Shown: piece after piece, positions 41,620 through 51,920 of the stretch
Layout of the letters: the number at the start of each line of letters is the position of its first letter
How positions within the stretch are numbered: the stretch's first letter is position 1
DNA from: Strigamia acuminata
Taxonomy: Eukaryota > Arthropoda > Chilopoda > Geophilomorpha > Linotaeniidae
Direction of reading: 5' to 3'
NCBI GenBank assembly: GCA_949358305.1
Contig: OX442319.1
Span: 4,216,001-4,280,000, forward strand
DNA: 64,000 bases
Made by a program: the position numbers and the translations under genes
Notes under the pieces: model-generated
The model's database searches: none
The model's input: the letters and a program-made list of their open reading frames with translations, nothing else
What the model was told of the DNA's origin: nothing

Positions 41620-41785
41620 ACCATAAAAATGAACAATATTGATCGCCAACACTGTGACAATAACGTTTAGTAGACGTTATGCCCAAATTCGTACAAACGA
41701 TGCGTTCACGTGTCGTTAACATGCCCGTATATAAATAATTTGTTCCATAGACTAATACCATTTTCATTTGACCCGTACAGTCGAC
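41620..41785 (+). promoter_or_regulatory. Conserved 5' flank of LRR copy C
   Basis: Mirror of the flank upstream of copies A, B and D. It lies about 270 bp from the VWA8 start codon on the other strand, so copy C and VWA8 are divergently arranged. Confidence 0.5.
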
Positions 41786-43087
41786 ATGCCACGCAAGAAA
41801 TCCGCTTCGAGTTTGGAAGATTTGTGTTTGAAAGTGGTGACCAGTCGAATTAAAGATCGAGAGATGCAAAATCGACTGGAAAATCAACCGCCCGTGCTGA
41901 TTAATAACATATATGAAAGCATACCAAAGAATTTAAATTGGGCATGCAAATTGGAAAAACCCGGTCTAGGATTGCCTTCAAAAACATTCATTCATCCTGG
42001 CACCGCGTCACTATACCATTTGAATCAGTTTGATATTTCCTTCATTCCTCTACTCGATAAAATTGGCCAAACTTGTATAAACCTTGTGCATTTAAGCTTG
42101 GCAGAAAGCTACAGCGCTTCAATCCTGCCCACTGAATCCGTAGTCAATCTGCTGCCGAATTTACCGAAACTTCAATATTTAAACCTTTCGGGTCGAACAA
42201 AAGAACGCACGGATGAAATTGCTGCTGCAATCGGAAGGAATTGTCCAGTGATGAAACGGCTCAACATGAGGTTTTGCTTGAAGCTTACTGACATTGGGCT
42301 GCGGTCATTGTGCCGTTGCATCAAGCTCAATTCTTTGAATATTCAATATACTAGTACCACGGTCGAAGGGTGTATGTTCGTTCTCAACCAACTGCCATTT
42401 TTAGAAGAGTTCGAACATAGTCGTTGGTTCGAAATGTTTCGTAAATTAGCCAAACTGTCGTCTGTCTATTCCATCAAAATTATTGCAGTGACGAAAATCG
42501 AACATATGCCTATCCTGACGACAAATTTTCCAAATTTAAGAAACTTGACGTTGAACGTCAAACGTTTGGATTTTAATAATGCAATATGGCCACAACGATT
42601 GAACGCTCTCCACCTAGAGGAAGTTACTTTGGTGAATGTTAGACTTATTGATCGCGCTTGGCCAATGTTGGAGGAGTTATCATTAAGTAGTTGTACATTT
42701 AGCGATGAAAGTAATACCATTAATGCTCCATTTCAAAACCTTCGCCGTCTGAATTTAAGCTGTGAAAATGTAGTCGTTACTGAACAAGAAATGAAAATAT
42801 TTGTACAAGGTAAAAGTTTAGAAACATTGTTTTTTACTGATTGTGCAATGCTTTCTGACGTTTTAATTTTAAAACTTACAGAGTTGAATGCGCTACAATT
42901 TTTAGGATTTCAGAAATGCCCCTTGATTACTCCTGCTTCCATCATAAAATTGTTGGACATACAAAATCCGATGAATACGTTACGAATTAGAGAGTGTACT
43001 AATATTGACTATTCAGATTATAATGAAATTGAGCGTCATGTTAAATGTAAAAACTTGAATTTGCAGGTTCAATTCTCATCGGTTTAA
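41786..43087 (+). CDS. LRR protein with BC-box N-terminus, copy C
   Basis: Single exon, 433 residues, ATG at 41786 (MPRKKSASS). The BC-box SLEDLCLKVV is intact; the Cul2-box-like segment reads QPPVLINNI, with Gln for the first hydrophobic residue. Cysteine-type LRRs follow (MKRLNMRFCLKLTDIGL, MLEELSLSSCTF, LEEVTLVNV), ending NLQVQFSSV. The frame is fully open, including the Trp (RWFEMF) that is a stop in copies B and D. Downstream, AATAAAGGC sits at the stop codon and the 3' flank is shared with A and D until it runs into a VAC14 fragment. It is the only family member on the plus strand. Confidence 0.8.
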   Translation: MPRKKSASSLEDLCLKVVTSRIKDREMQNRLENQPPVLINNIYESIPKNLNWACKLEKPGLGLPSKTFIHPGTASLYHLNQFDISFIPLLDKIGQTCINLVHLSLAESYSASILPTESVVNLLPNLPKLQYLNLSGRTKERTDEIAAAIGRNCPVMKRLNMRFCLKLTDIGLRSLCRCIKLNSLNIQYTSTTVEGCMFVLNQLPFLEEFEHSRWFEMFRKLAKLSSVYSIKIIAVTKIEHMPILTTNFPNLRNLTLNVKRLDFNNAIWPQRLNALHLEEVTLVNVRLIDRAWPMLEELSLSSCTFSDESNTINAPFQNLRRLNLSCENVVVTEQEMKIFVQGKSLETLFFTDCAMLSDVLILKLTELNALQFLGFQKCPLITPASIIKLLDIQNPMNTLRIRECTNIDYSDYNEIERHVKCKNLNLQVQFSSV

Positions 43088-43199
43088 ATAAAGGCTTTTA
43101 CTGGATTTAACTTGACCTGACCGTTTTTTTATTTCTTTCAACTTTCGGTATTGCTAACCGTTAGAATTGATTGTTTGTTTGAATTGTAATGTCAAAATT

Positions 43200-43543
43200 G
43201 AAGTACCGGCATTGTAGCGCCAAGCAAGACATACAGGACCACAGGTCATTGCGGCCAAACCAATCTAGCCGCACTTTCGATCGCGCGGATTGAAAGACAA
43301 TGGCGAGATCTTGTCCCAGTAGCTTTAATAATTTCTTAAGTTGCACGGAATTGTTGACAGCAACGATATCTTTGATATTTCTGAATAAAGAGAAAGTGCG
43401 ATTAGTTATACAAATTTTTGTTTATTTATTTTTGAATTGATTTATTTACTTTTTCATTTCTTCTAACGCTTTATTTCGGTTTTCGTACAATTCATCGCTG
43501 AGTGCTCGAACACACTCTGCACTCAAAGGTTCCTTGTCCGTCA
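43200..43543 (-). pseudogene. VAC14 5'-end fragment, copy 1
   Basis: ATG at 43543 opens MTDKEPLSAECVRALSDELY and continues NRNKALEEMKK, matching the VAC14 N-terminus (VRAL-x-DxLYExR pattern). After a 60-bp intron the second exon reads NIKDIVAVNNSVQLKKLLKL and then shifts frame at CGCCATTGTC (one extra T compared with 49.4 kb), after which VAC14 similarity is lost from the frame. The piece stops at about 43200, where it abuts LRR copy C. VAC14 is the scaffold for the PIKfyve/FIG4 phosphoinositide complex; this copy cannot make it. Confidence 0.8.
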
Positions 43544-43630
43544 TGTTGAGAGGTTGTGTTGAATTATACACATGTATTTGTGTATAGGACTGACTAGACA
43601 TACATCATTCATGCGAAGCTACCGTACCTA

Positions 43631-43666
43631 GATTAAGCTAGATTAAGCTAGATTAAGCTCCACCTG
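43631..43666. repeat. 12-bp tandem repeat upstream of VAC14 fragment
   Basis: Three units of TAGATTAAGC(T) ahead of copy 1; two units occur at the equivalent place (about 49711-49732) ahead of copy 2. Confidence 0.8.
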
Positions 43667-44129
43667 TGTGATTTACAATTAAATTAAATTTAAAAATTAA
43701 TTATGTTGTAATATTTGATTAAATAAAAATGCGTTATTTAATGATGACTTGAAAAAGTTAGTTGAAGGACGATGCTGTAATGAGAGTAAGTTGTCAGCAC
43801 AAAAACGAAGAGAGTGTGATTCGTGTAAATCTCCGACCCGTCCACGGCAAAATTTGGGATTAAAAAATCTGCTATTATTTGTGAACATCATGTATCTTTT
43901 CATGCACGATCCTTGGTGCACATGCAAAACTTGACAGTAGAAGTTGCAACAACTGGCACGACACCGCGGGCCACGAAGTGCCGGCAAAGCGTTATCCTTA
44001 CCGGTATCCTCAACCTATTGAGCGGAAGAAACTTCACAAAACATCACAAAAAAACGGATTTTTTGACAAACTAATTTCAAACGCATTATCGTCCTTCCTA
44101 TTGGAACAAACCTCAACAACACACAAATT

Positions 44130-46357
44130 TTAGTTTATGATGCACAAACTTGGATTCTCATACTGAAATCAAATTTAAAATGTTTTAAATTTTTTAAAAA
44201 AAATTTAATTTTTCAATTTTAAAAATCCTTACCCGTAGAATTTTCTTTTCCAGTTCAGTTTTTCTTTTCCAGTTCACAGTTTTTCTTTTCTAAACATTCA
44301 CATTCGGTGTCTATATCTGCTATTTCGGCATTCAATCTTACATTTTCTCGATCTTTACGCAGACACTCCTCTGCTAACTTGTCGTTGTTAAGTTTTACAT
44401 GCTCATTAAAAGCCGTCAATAAATCCACACTTTTTTGGATTTCTTCATTGGTTTGTGTGGAAATGCTTGCATACTTTTCACCCATGATGAACATGTCTGG
44501 GAGAACTGGGCCCAATTCTTTAATCTCCGCATCCGTCGCAAACATTTTGAGTTTCTACGTTTTGAAATATTGAAAATAATCGATTAAATTCGACGGAGTT
44601 TCGGTATATTTATAAAATCCTTACGTTAGACAGCGAAACGCCTCTGAGAACTTGTTCCCATCTACCTTCGTCGTCGTATTCGTCCACTCGGCGTTTCCCC
44701 TCCCGTTTTTCCATTTTCTTCTTCTCCTCCTTGTCAGTTTTCTTCTCAGTATCCTTATCAGTTGACCTGATTTAATAAAAAAGTAAATAAAACATGTATA
44801 GTTATATTATTTCAAAACATTTAATTCGTTTTGTTTACTTTTTCAAGAACTTAGCGGCCAAATTTTCACCGTATCGTTCGTCATCCGTACTACTAGAAGC
44901 CTCTTCTTTCAAACGAAAACTCCACTGCAACGTTTTCAAAACAAAATTAAACCCTAAAACTTTTATGTAAAACAAAATTTGTAAATAATTAAACCTCTTC
45001 TTCCTCGCGAACCAATTTTCCCTTAAATTCGGGTCCAACCGAAGGAGATATCTTCAAGCTATCGGCAGTAACCGAATCCTTGTCATTGGAATCGTCACCG
45101 AAATCTAAAAAACAAATGAATTCAATTATAAAACTTACCAATTTAAAATTTAAAATAATTTTTACCCGATCCTTTATACGATCCTTCAGCCTCGTCCTCG
45201 ATTTGCAGACTCTGTACCAATAAAAACAAAAATTAATAAACAAATTAAACATTTTAAATTTTCATTTAAATTACATCTCTATCTCTACCTCTATCTCTGA
45301 AAAATTTAATTGTTTTTAAAATTTGTTCGATTTTTTTTATTTGTATTGAACCAGTTTGAAAACATCGACTCATTTTGTTAGGTTCGTTAGACGACGGGTA
45401 ATTTAGTTCTCTGCAAATATTAAACACGGACAATGAAATGATTGTAAACTGAAGCCATGCCGTGTTACCGTAGACCTACATACACGACTAGGAACTGATG
45501 AATTGTGGGTAAGAAGATTCTCTTTCCAGTATATTTAGGCCTATAGTACACGCGATTCACCATTACATCATTACATACTAGTATGGATGAAATTATCAAA
45601 TCAACACCCGTTGAACCCGTAACTCAATGTGTATTTCCAAGTTGATCATTTCATCCAGATGTAATTAGGAAAAACACACTTTTGGAAATAAATGCTCGTG
45701 ATTACCTTAAAATAGAAGAAAATTCAGCTAAATATCATGCACATTGACAATCCGCCAGCTTTGACACAGCTTAATAGTTCCAACCAAGGCTACTTGAATA
45801 CGGCGGGTGGCGCTCCTACTCCGGATACTTTCTTCTTATTGGTTGATTGTTATTGCCAACGTTTTATCCAAAAACTACCGAAAAATCACCGAAAACTATA
45901 ATTTTCTACTCAAAAATTCGGAATGGTTATTGCCTCAAAATTTAAGTTCCAAAAAATAAATATTTTCCCTTAAATTAGTAAGTTGTTACTCACATTAAAG
46001 TGTAAATACGGCGATTAAAAGCCGCTGATCGTTGGTGCAAGGTGGCGCTGTTCGTACCGGCCACCACCTGTTGTCTCACCTGCTGTATATCCTTGCTCCC
46101 TGGTGTATGGGCAACTAATTAAATAAAAATTTGTTTATGCGTATTAATTATTCATTTGGTTTTAATTATATTTATTTGTTTGTAAGTTTTACAGTTTGAT
46201 CCAAAGGTCCGATTTGACCTATTTCCTTCTCCTTTTTTGTCATGTCGTCCTTCCATTGGCCTAAATCACGCAGGAAAGTTTGTAATTCGTCGGCGTTGTG
46301 TCGAATTTGAGCTTGTGCTTGCACGCGAAAGGGATCCATCTTGGCATTTGTATTCAT
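44130..46357 (-). CDS. RPAP3-N-terminal-like, coiled-coil CaaX gene
   Basis: At least eight exons join in consistent phase. Exon 1 (46357-46193) encodes NADELQTFLRDLGQWKDDM, closely like the start of RPAP3 (an R2TP/HSP90 co-chaperone). Then come short exons with RELNYPSSNEPNK, an acidic part (IEDEAEGSYKG, DFGDDSNDKD), VGPEFKGKLVREEEE, WSFRLKEEASSS, and a basic part ending GRWEQVLRGVSLSN. A coiled-coil exon (44554-44233) follows, and a 33-bp last exon (44162-44130) ends PSLCIIN, a CaaX-type C-terminus. RPAP3's TPR domains are absent, so orthology is not supported. The coiled-coil exon holds a 19-bp tandem duplication near 44250-44275 that shifts the frame and gives an early stop. The gene is either recently damaged or ends there as CELEKKN. 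Confidence 0.5.
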
Positions 46358-47018
46358 GGTGATGATGATGATGGCAGAGGTGGGAAATCCTGAGGTAAAC
46401 TTTCTCTCTTTCTTATTATACTTTACATTACGTCGATTATGTGAACAATCGATTGTCCGAACAGCGATTTTTTGCAATATTGCGTTGAGTGCCAGCTGCC
46501 AGAGGTGAGATGAGATCCGAGTTGCCAAATTCATTTTATCACACACAAATAATCATTGAATTACATTATTAAAATAAAATCTTATCTGCAGTAAATTGAA
46601 TTGAAAAGTGAAATTAATGAGTGTTTATCTAGAATTTGATTAAAATGTGTGCGTGCATAAACACGTTTCCTAATTCCTTATTATTGCGTGCTGATTTTAA
46701 TTCTAAGCAATAAACTGTGATAATACTCGCACTAAATCCATTACACGACGTTTCTTTATAAATCCGAAGAAAAAAAGAGAGAGAGAGGAGCAAGCCCAGT
46801 TTTTATTAGTCAATTCATAATTCAGCAAAACAACCAAGAGCTCAAAAACATACGTACAACAAGAAAAAAAACCCTTGAGACACTAAAACAGAAAGATACG
46901 CAATTGAGGAATTGAGGGATTGAGGGGGATGGCAACTTGTAGGTTGGTGACTGGGACAAAGAAACAAAGACCTGGGTGAATCTGTAGCAGTAAATCAATG
47001 TAAACCTCCCATCTTAGT

Positions 47019-47424
47019 TTATGATATGATGCATAAACTTGGATCTTCGTACTGAAATTAAATTTAAAATGTTTTAAATTTTTTTAAAAATTTTTAATTT
47101 TTAAAATTTAAAAATTCTTACCTGTGGTAATTCCTGATCCAATTCACACGTTTTCTTTTCTAAAGAATCGTATCTCTTGTTGTTCTCCACTATGATTTGA
47201 TTCAACTTAACTATTTCGTCTTTCTTACGACGACACTCTTCAGTTAACACAGCGTTGCTAACTTTCACATCCTCATCTAGTTTCTTCAACAAATCAACAC
47301 TTTCTCGTAGTTGTTCAATGGATTGTGCGCATATGTTCTCATATCTTTCTAGAAATTCGAACGTCTCGGGAAGAACTAGGTAGTGTCCTTGAATCCCCAA
47401 ATCCTTCGCAAACATTTTCAGTTT
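47019..47424 (-). CDS. Coiled-coil/CaaX cassette, copy 2
   Basis: Two exons, 47424-47122 and 47051-47019, join in phase and are the only undamaged pair of the three cassettes. The protein begins MFAKDLGIQGHYLVLPETF (an ATG lies a few bases inside the exon), forms a long charged heptad region (VDLLKKLDEDVKV, CRRKKDEIVKLNQ) and ends DPSLCIIS. CIIS fits a farnesylation CaaX box. Upstream, where copy 1 has its next exon, an inverted-repeat element at 47501-48011 intervenes, so this cassette may be orphaned or may use its own ATG as a 114-codon gene. I do not recognise the family. Confidence 0.5.
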
Positions 47425-47500
47425 CTAAGTTTTAAAATATTCAACATAATCGATTAAATTGGTTGAGTTTCGGTACATTTATAAAATCCTTACAGATAAC

Positions 47501-48011
47501 AGGTCATCCTCAAGGTCATCCATATTGTAACTCGAGAACTGTGACAGATAGAGCAAAAAAGTGAATTAGAAAGTTGTAGAGCATCATCCAATTAGTCTAG
47601 AACCGTTCTTAAAAAAATTATTTCTTACTGAAAAGTTTTAAGAAAAAAGGTCTGAAACATTAGTTTACTCAGCATTGTAAAACAGCTTTGTAACCTAAAA
47701 CTATTGAGGCAACCAAGCTAATCCTCAATTAAAACACTTTATTTGGTCATACTTGTAAGTGGAAGAGAGGAAACACAAAAGAAAAGAAATAATTTATTTT
47801 GGAAATACATTCCAACATGATTGTTTTAGGTTGCAAAGCTGAGTAGACTAACATTTCATTCCTTTTTTTCTCAAAACTTTTCGATAAGAGATAATTTTTT
47901 TAAAAACAGTTCTAGACTAACTAGTTGGTCCTCTACAACTTTCTAATTTACTTTTTATCTCTATCTGTCACGGTTCTCGAGTTACACTATGGATAACCTT
48001 GAAGATGACCT
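47501..48011. mobile_element. Foldback element with arms of about 200 bp
   Basis: AGGTCATCCTCAAGGTCATCC at the left is mirrored by GGATAACCTTGAAGATGACCT at the right. The arms share GTAACTCGAGAAC, GTGACAGATAGAG, AGAAAGTTGTAGAG and CTCAGC(A/T)TTG blocks. It lies immediately beside the coiled-coil cassette copy 2. Confidence 0.85.
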
Positions 48012-48216
48012 CAGGTCAAATTGGATGTCATAATTGGATTTTCCCCGACATACTACCCTAACAATAATTTTGCTGAATCAACATCTAGAACAGTTTGGGA
48101 ATTATTTTCATAGAACCAGACTTTCTGACCATCCTGTATAAAAATGTATAAAATGTAAACAGTAGAAAAACATTTTAACAAAACTTCCACAGCAACAACA
48201 AAAATCCTCACAAATC

Positions 48217-48604
48217 TTAGTTAATCACGCACAAACTTGGATTATCATTCTGAAATAAAATATTTTAAAATTTTTAAAAAATTTTAAATTTTAAAAAATT
48301 TAAAAATCCTTACTCGTAGCTTTTCTTTTTTTTCAGTTCAATGTTTTCTTTTACTACACATTCGTATTTTGTGTTTATACCGGCTATTATCTTCTTTAAT
48401 CTGACAATTTCACAATCATTACGAAGACACGCATCTGTTAACTCGGTGTTGTCAAGTTTAAGATCCTTCCTAAGCTCCATCAATAAATCTGTTGTATTCT
48501 TGAGTTGTACATTGGATTGTTCGGATATAATATTATATTTTTCAGCCATTAAGAACGTGTCTGGGACAACTGGGTCCAATCCTTTTCGCAAAATGGTCTT
48601 GTAT
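48217..48604 (-). pseudogene. Coiled-coil/CaaX cassette, copy 3
   Basis: Exons 48604-48314 and 48249-48217 repeat the cassette: VVPDTFLMAEKYNIISEQS, LRNDCEIVRLKKI, and a last exon reading NDNPSLCVIN. The phase at the first exon's end (TACGA then GTAAGG) is one base off from what the last exon needs, so the CaaX end is probably not reached. It starts with IQDHFAKR or YKTILRKGL rather than MFA and directly follows VAC14-like exons. Confidence 0.6.
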
Positions 48605-48659
48605 CTGCAACAAAAAACAAAATTGGATGTCAGAATTCGCAAAAATAAGCTGCAAATAA

Positions 48660-49660
48660 ATGACTGGCCTCGATTTTATTTCTATCACCGGGTTCCCCAA
48701 TCTCTCCAAAAGAAAGTCGAGTAGTTCTGGCACCAAAACCCACACACAGTCGGGAAAAGCAGAGAGCATATGTATCCAAGAGTCGACGAATTTGCTCTCA
48801 AATTAGTTTTTTATGCACATTTTTTGTCCCCGAATTAACGACACGAATTCAACCAAATCAAACGACGAATGCTCCAAAACGATAACCTATTAAAAAATAA
48901 ACGAATACAGTAAATAAAACTCATCATTTATTTTATTATTCGTTGTTTCCAATAATAAACAATTCCAGCGAAAATAATTAAATTTGGGTCTAAAAGTGCA
49001 TCGATGTGTACGAATATGTTTACAAATACCTTCATAAGCCCATTAAGTTTTTCTAATGCGTTTTTAACATGTTGATCAAGATCCGATGCCAAATTCTTCA
49101 AACAAACGAAAATTTCATTGAAATGCGGCAAAACGGATTCTCTAGCAACTTTGACAATGTGGTACAAAGCCATGCATGCGTGATATCGCATACGGTTGTT
49201 AGAATCATTTAGACTCGGGATAATAGGACAAACTAATTTTTCGATGTATCGATCAGCGTGCTAGAAAAAAAAATATAATTTAAATCTACAATTTAATTCT
49301 CTCATATTCCAATACACTACTGCAAAGACTTACAGGTTCTAATCGAAAGGCCGTCGCGGCCAGACCAATAAAGCCGCCATTTCGACCGTGCGGATTGAGA
49401 GACATGGCGAGATCTTGTCCCAGTATGTTTAATGGTTTCTTAAGTTGAACGGAATTGTTGACGGCAACGATATCTTTGATATTTCTGAATAAAGAGAAAG
49501 TGCGATTAGTTATACAAATTTTTGTTTATTTATTTTTGAATTGATTTATTTACTTTTTCATTTCTTCCAACGCTTTATTTCGGTTTGTACAATTCATCGT
49601 TCGGTTGTCGCACACACTCTGCACTCAAAGGTGCCAACTCCTTGTGTTGATTTATATTTG
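48660..49660 (-). pseudogene. VAC14 5' region, copy 2, broken
   Basis: Exons show VAC14 HEAT-repeat sequence in order: NRNKALEEMKK (49.57 kb), NIKDIVAVNNSVQL to GRNGGFIGLAATAF (49.49-49.33), YIEKLVCPIIPSLNDSNNRM with RYHACMALYHIVKVARESVL and LASDLDQHVKNALEKLN (49.26-49.03), FDLVEFVSLIRG (48.87), and FVDSWIHMLSAFPD to LLDFLLERLGNP (48.79-48.67). Lesions: a 2-bp deletion in TTGTACAAACC breaks the N-terminal frame relative to copy 1, and an in-frame TAA follows IKN near 48806. After ERLGNPVIEI no VAC14 exon follows; a coiled-coil cassette is there instead. It is therefore a truncated duplicate, not the functional VAC14. Confidence 0.75.
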
Positions 49661-49889
49661 TGTATAGGACTGACTAGACATACATGATTCATGCGAAGCT
49701 ACCGTACCTAGATTAAGCTAGATTAAGCTCCACCTGTGTGATTTAAAATGTCTATAGCGTTATAAAATGAACACAAAATATTAAGAATAAAATGACAAAT
49801 GATTTTATTAACCGAATTACAATAAAGTACTGATGAATAAATGAGATTAAATATAAATTAGGCTAAATACTAAAAGAGAAAGGAGACAA

Positions 49890-50260
49890 TGGAAATAAAT
49901 ACTGTACACAAACGGCTCGTTGTTGCACGATAATGGCGGCGACAACGACTTCGGAAGTCCATCATCCTCACGGCTGATGCGCTGCAGGTTGTTGCCGCCT
50001 CCAGTTGTCAGACTGCTGGAACCGGATTGTTGACCATGAAACCACGTTGGTTGGGCCGTCGATTGCATGCTACTGGCAAATTAATCAATGGTAGTCAAGA
50101 ATATTTTATGGACGAAACATTCATTTAAAATTGATTCGAATCAGCTCGGACATTCTTGCTCCAGTGGCAAGCCTTCCGTTGTCCACGTTCCTGGTCCACG
50201 GTAACTTCCGGATCGAGATGTTGCATTATGTGTGGGGAAGTGTGCGCTGCAGGGCAGCCG
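49890..50260 (-). CDS. Two orphan exons, unrecognised
   Basis: A segment near 50260-50110 reads CPAAHTSPHIMQHLDPEVTV then QRKACHWSKNVRAD. After an acceptor (TTTGCCAG, about 50070), another reads MQSTAQPTWFHGQQSGSSS and SREDDGLPKSLSPPLS. Both look like genuine coding sequence (Ser/Pro/Gln-rich, low-complexity free), but the junction, start and stop cannot be fixed and I do not recognise the protein. They lie between VAC14 copy 2 and LRR copy D. Confidence 0.3.
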
Positions 50261-50591
50261 ATCACAATTTTTCTATTTTCCAAAAAAATTCAAGGGAAAT
50301 AGCCACTGCTGAGAAGAATGATTACTTTAAATTGCTTTTATTATTAGACAAAATGGTCCAAATGGTTATTTTAACAATTTTTCAAAACTTTGGGTTTACA
50401 GATGTCTTGTGGTGTTTGCCACTTCATTTTAATCAAAACCAGTATTCGTTGGTCTTTTTGTCAAAAAACGATCGTTTGACATTACAATTCATAAATAAAC
50501 AATCAATTCTAACAGTTAGCAATGCCGGAAGTTGAAACAAATAACAAAACGGTCGTGACAAGTTAAATACAGTAAAAGCCTTTATTTAAAT

Positions 50592-51920
50592 TTATAAGTA
50601 TTCAACCTGCAAATTCAACTTTTTACATTTAACATGATCGTTAATTACACGATGATCTGAATAGTTTATATTATTACATGCCCTAATTCGTAACGTATTC
50701 ATCGGATTTTGTACATCCAACAATTTTATGATGGAAGCAGAAGTAATAGAATGGCATCTATGGAATCCTAAAAATTGTAGCGCATTCAATTCTGCAATCA
50801 GTTTTAAAATTAAATCGTCAGAAAGCATTGCACATTCAGTAAAAAACAATGTTTCTAAACTTTTACATTGTACAAACAACGTTTTCATTTGTTGTTCAGT
50901 AACGACTGCATTCTCACAGCTTAAATTCAAACGACGAAGGTTTTTTAATGGAGCATTAAAGGTATCACTTTCATCGCAAAACGTACAACCACGTAATGAT
51001 AACTCCTCCAACATTGGCCAAGCGCGATCAATAAGTCTAATATTCACCAGTGTAACACTAATCAGATGGAGAGCTTTCAATTGTTGTGGCCATATTGCAA
51101 TATTAAAATCCAAACCTCCAACTTCTTCCAACGTCAAGTTTCTTAAATGTGGAAAATGTGTCGTCAGGTTAGGGATATGTTCAATTCTCCTCAGTGCAAC
51201 ACTTTTGGTGGAATAAGTGTTTCCAGACGACAGTTTGGCTAAGTTATACAACATTATGTCTCAAAGATAATGTTCAAACTCTTCTAAAAGTGGCAGTTGG
51301 TTGAGAACGAACAAACACCCCTCGACCGTGATTCTAATTAATATACCGATAATATTCAAAGAATTGAGCTTGCTGCAACGGCACAATGACCGCAGCCCAG
51401 TGTCAGTAAGCTCTGAGCAAGACTTTAGGTTGAGCTGTCTCATTAGTGGACAATTCTTTCCGATTGCAGCAGCAATTTCATCCGTGCATTCTTCTGTTCG
51501 ATACGAAAGGTTTAAGTATTGAAGTTTCGGTAAATTCTGCAGCAGATTGACTATGGATTCAGTTGGCAGTATTTCAGCGTCAGCGTAGTCGCGTGGCAGG
51601 TTTAAATGCACAAGGTTTATACAAGTTTGGCCAATTTTATCGAGTAGAGGAATGATGGAAATATCAAACTGATTCAAATGGTATAGTGACATGGTGCCAG
51701 GATGAATGAATGTTTTTGAAGGCAAACTTAGATTGGAATTTGCCAATTGGTATAATTCGCCTACCCAATTATCATACTTTGGTATACTTTCATATACGTT
51801 ATTAATAAGCATGGGCGGTTGATTTTCCAGTTGATCTTGTATTTCTCGATCTTTAAGTCGAGTGGTCACTACTTTCAAACACAAATCTTCCAAACTCGAA
51901 GCGGATTTCCTACGTGGCAT
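50592..51920 (-). pseudogene. LRR protein copy D, one in-frame stop
   Basis: Starts MPRRKSASS at 51920 with BC-box SLEDLCLKVV and QPPMLINNV. It is open for about 220 codons, then TGA at 51261-51263 at the position of Trp in copies A and C. The same frame resumes at once (LYNLAKLSS) and stays open for 220 codons to NLQVEYL and TAA. Apart from that single nonsense codon it is as intact as copy A. It may be a young pseudogene, or produce only the N-terminal half with both cullin-adaptor motifs. Upstream flank (51921-52090) and downstream flank match copy A. Confidence 0.75.

Noticed and set aside
43697-43987. Cysteine-rich minus-strand ORF near 43.9 kb
   Set aside because: No ATG in frame, no splice borders found, and no family recognised; likely chance.
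44130-46357. Full RPAP3 orthologue
   Set aside because: Only the first exon resembles RPAP3; no TPR repeats or C-terminal RPAP3 domain follow, and the gene ends in a coiled coil with a CaaX box.
48660-49660. Functional VAC14
   Set aside because: N-terminal frameshift, an in-frame TAA and loss of all downstream exons.
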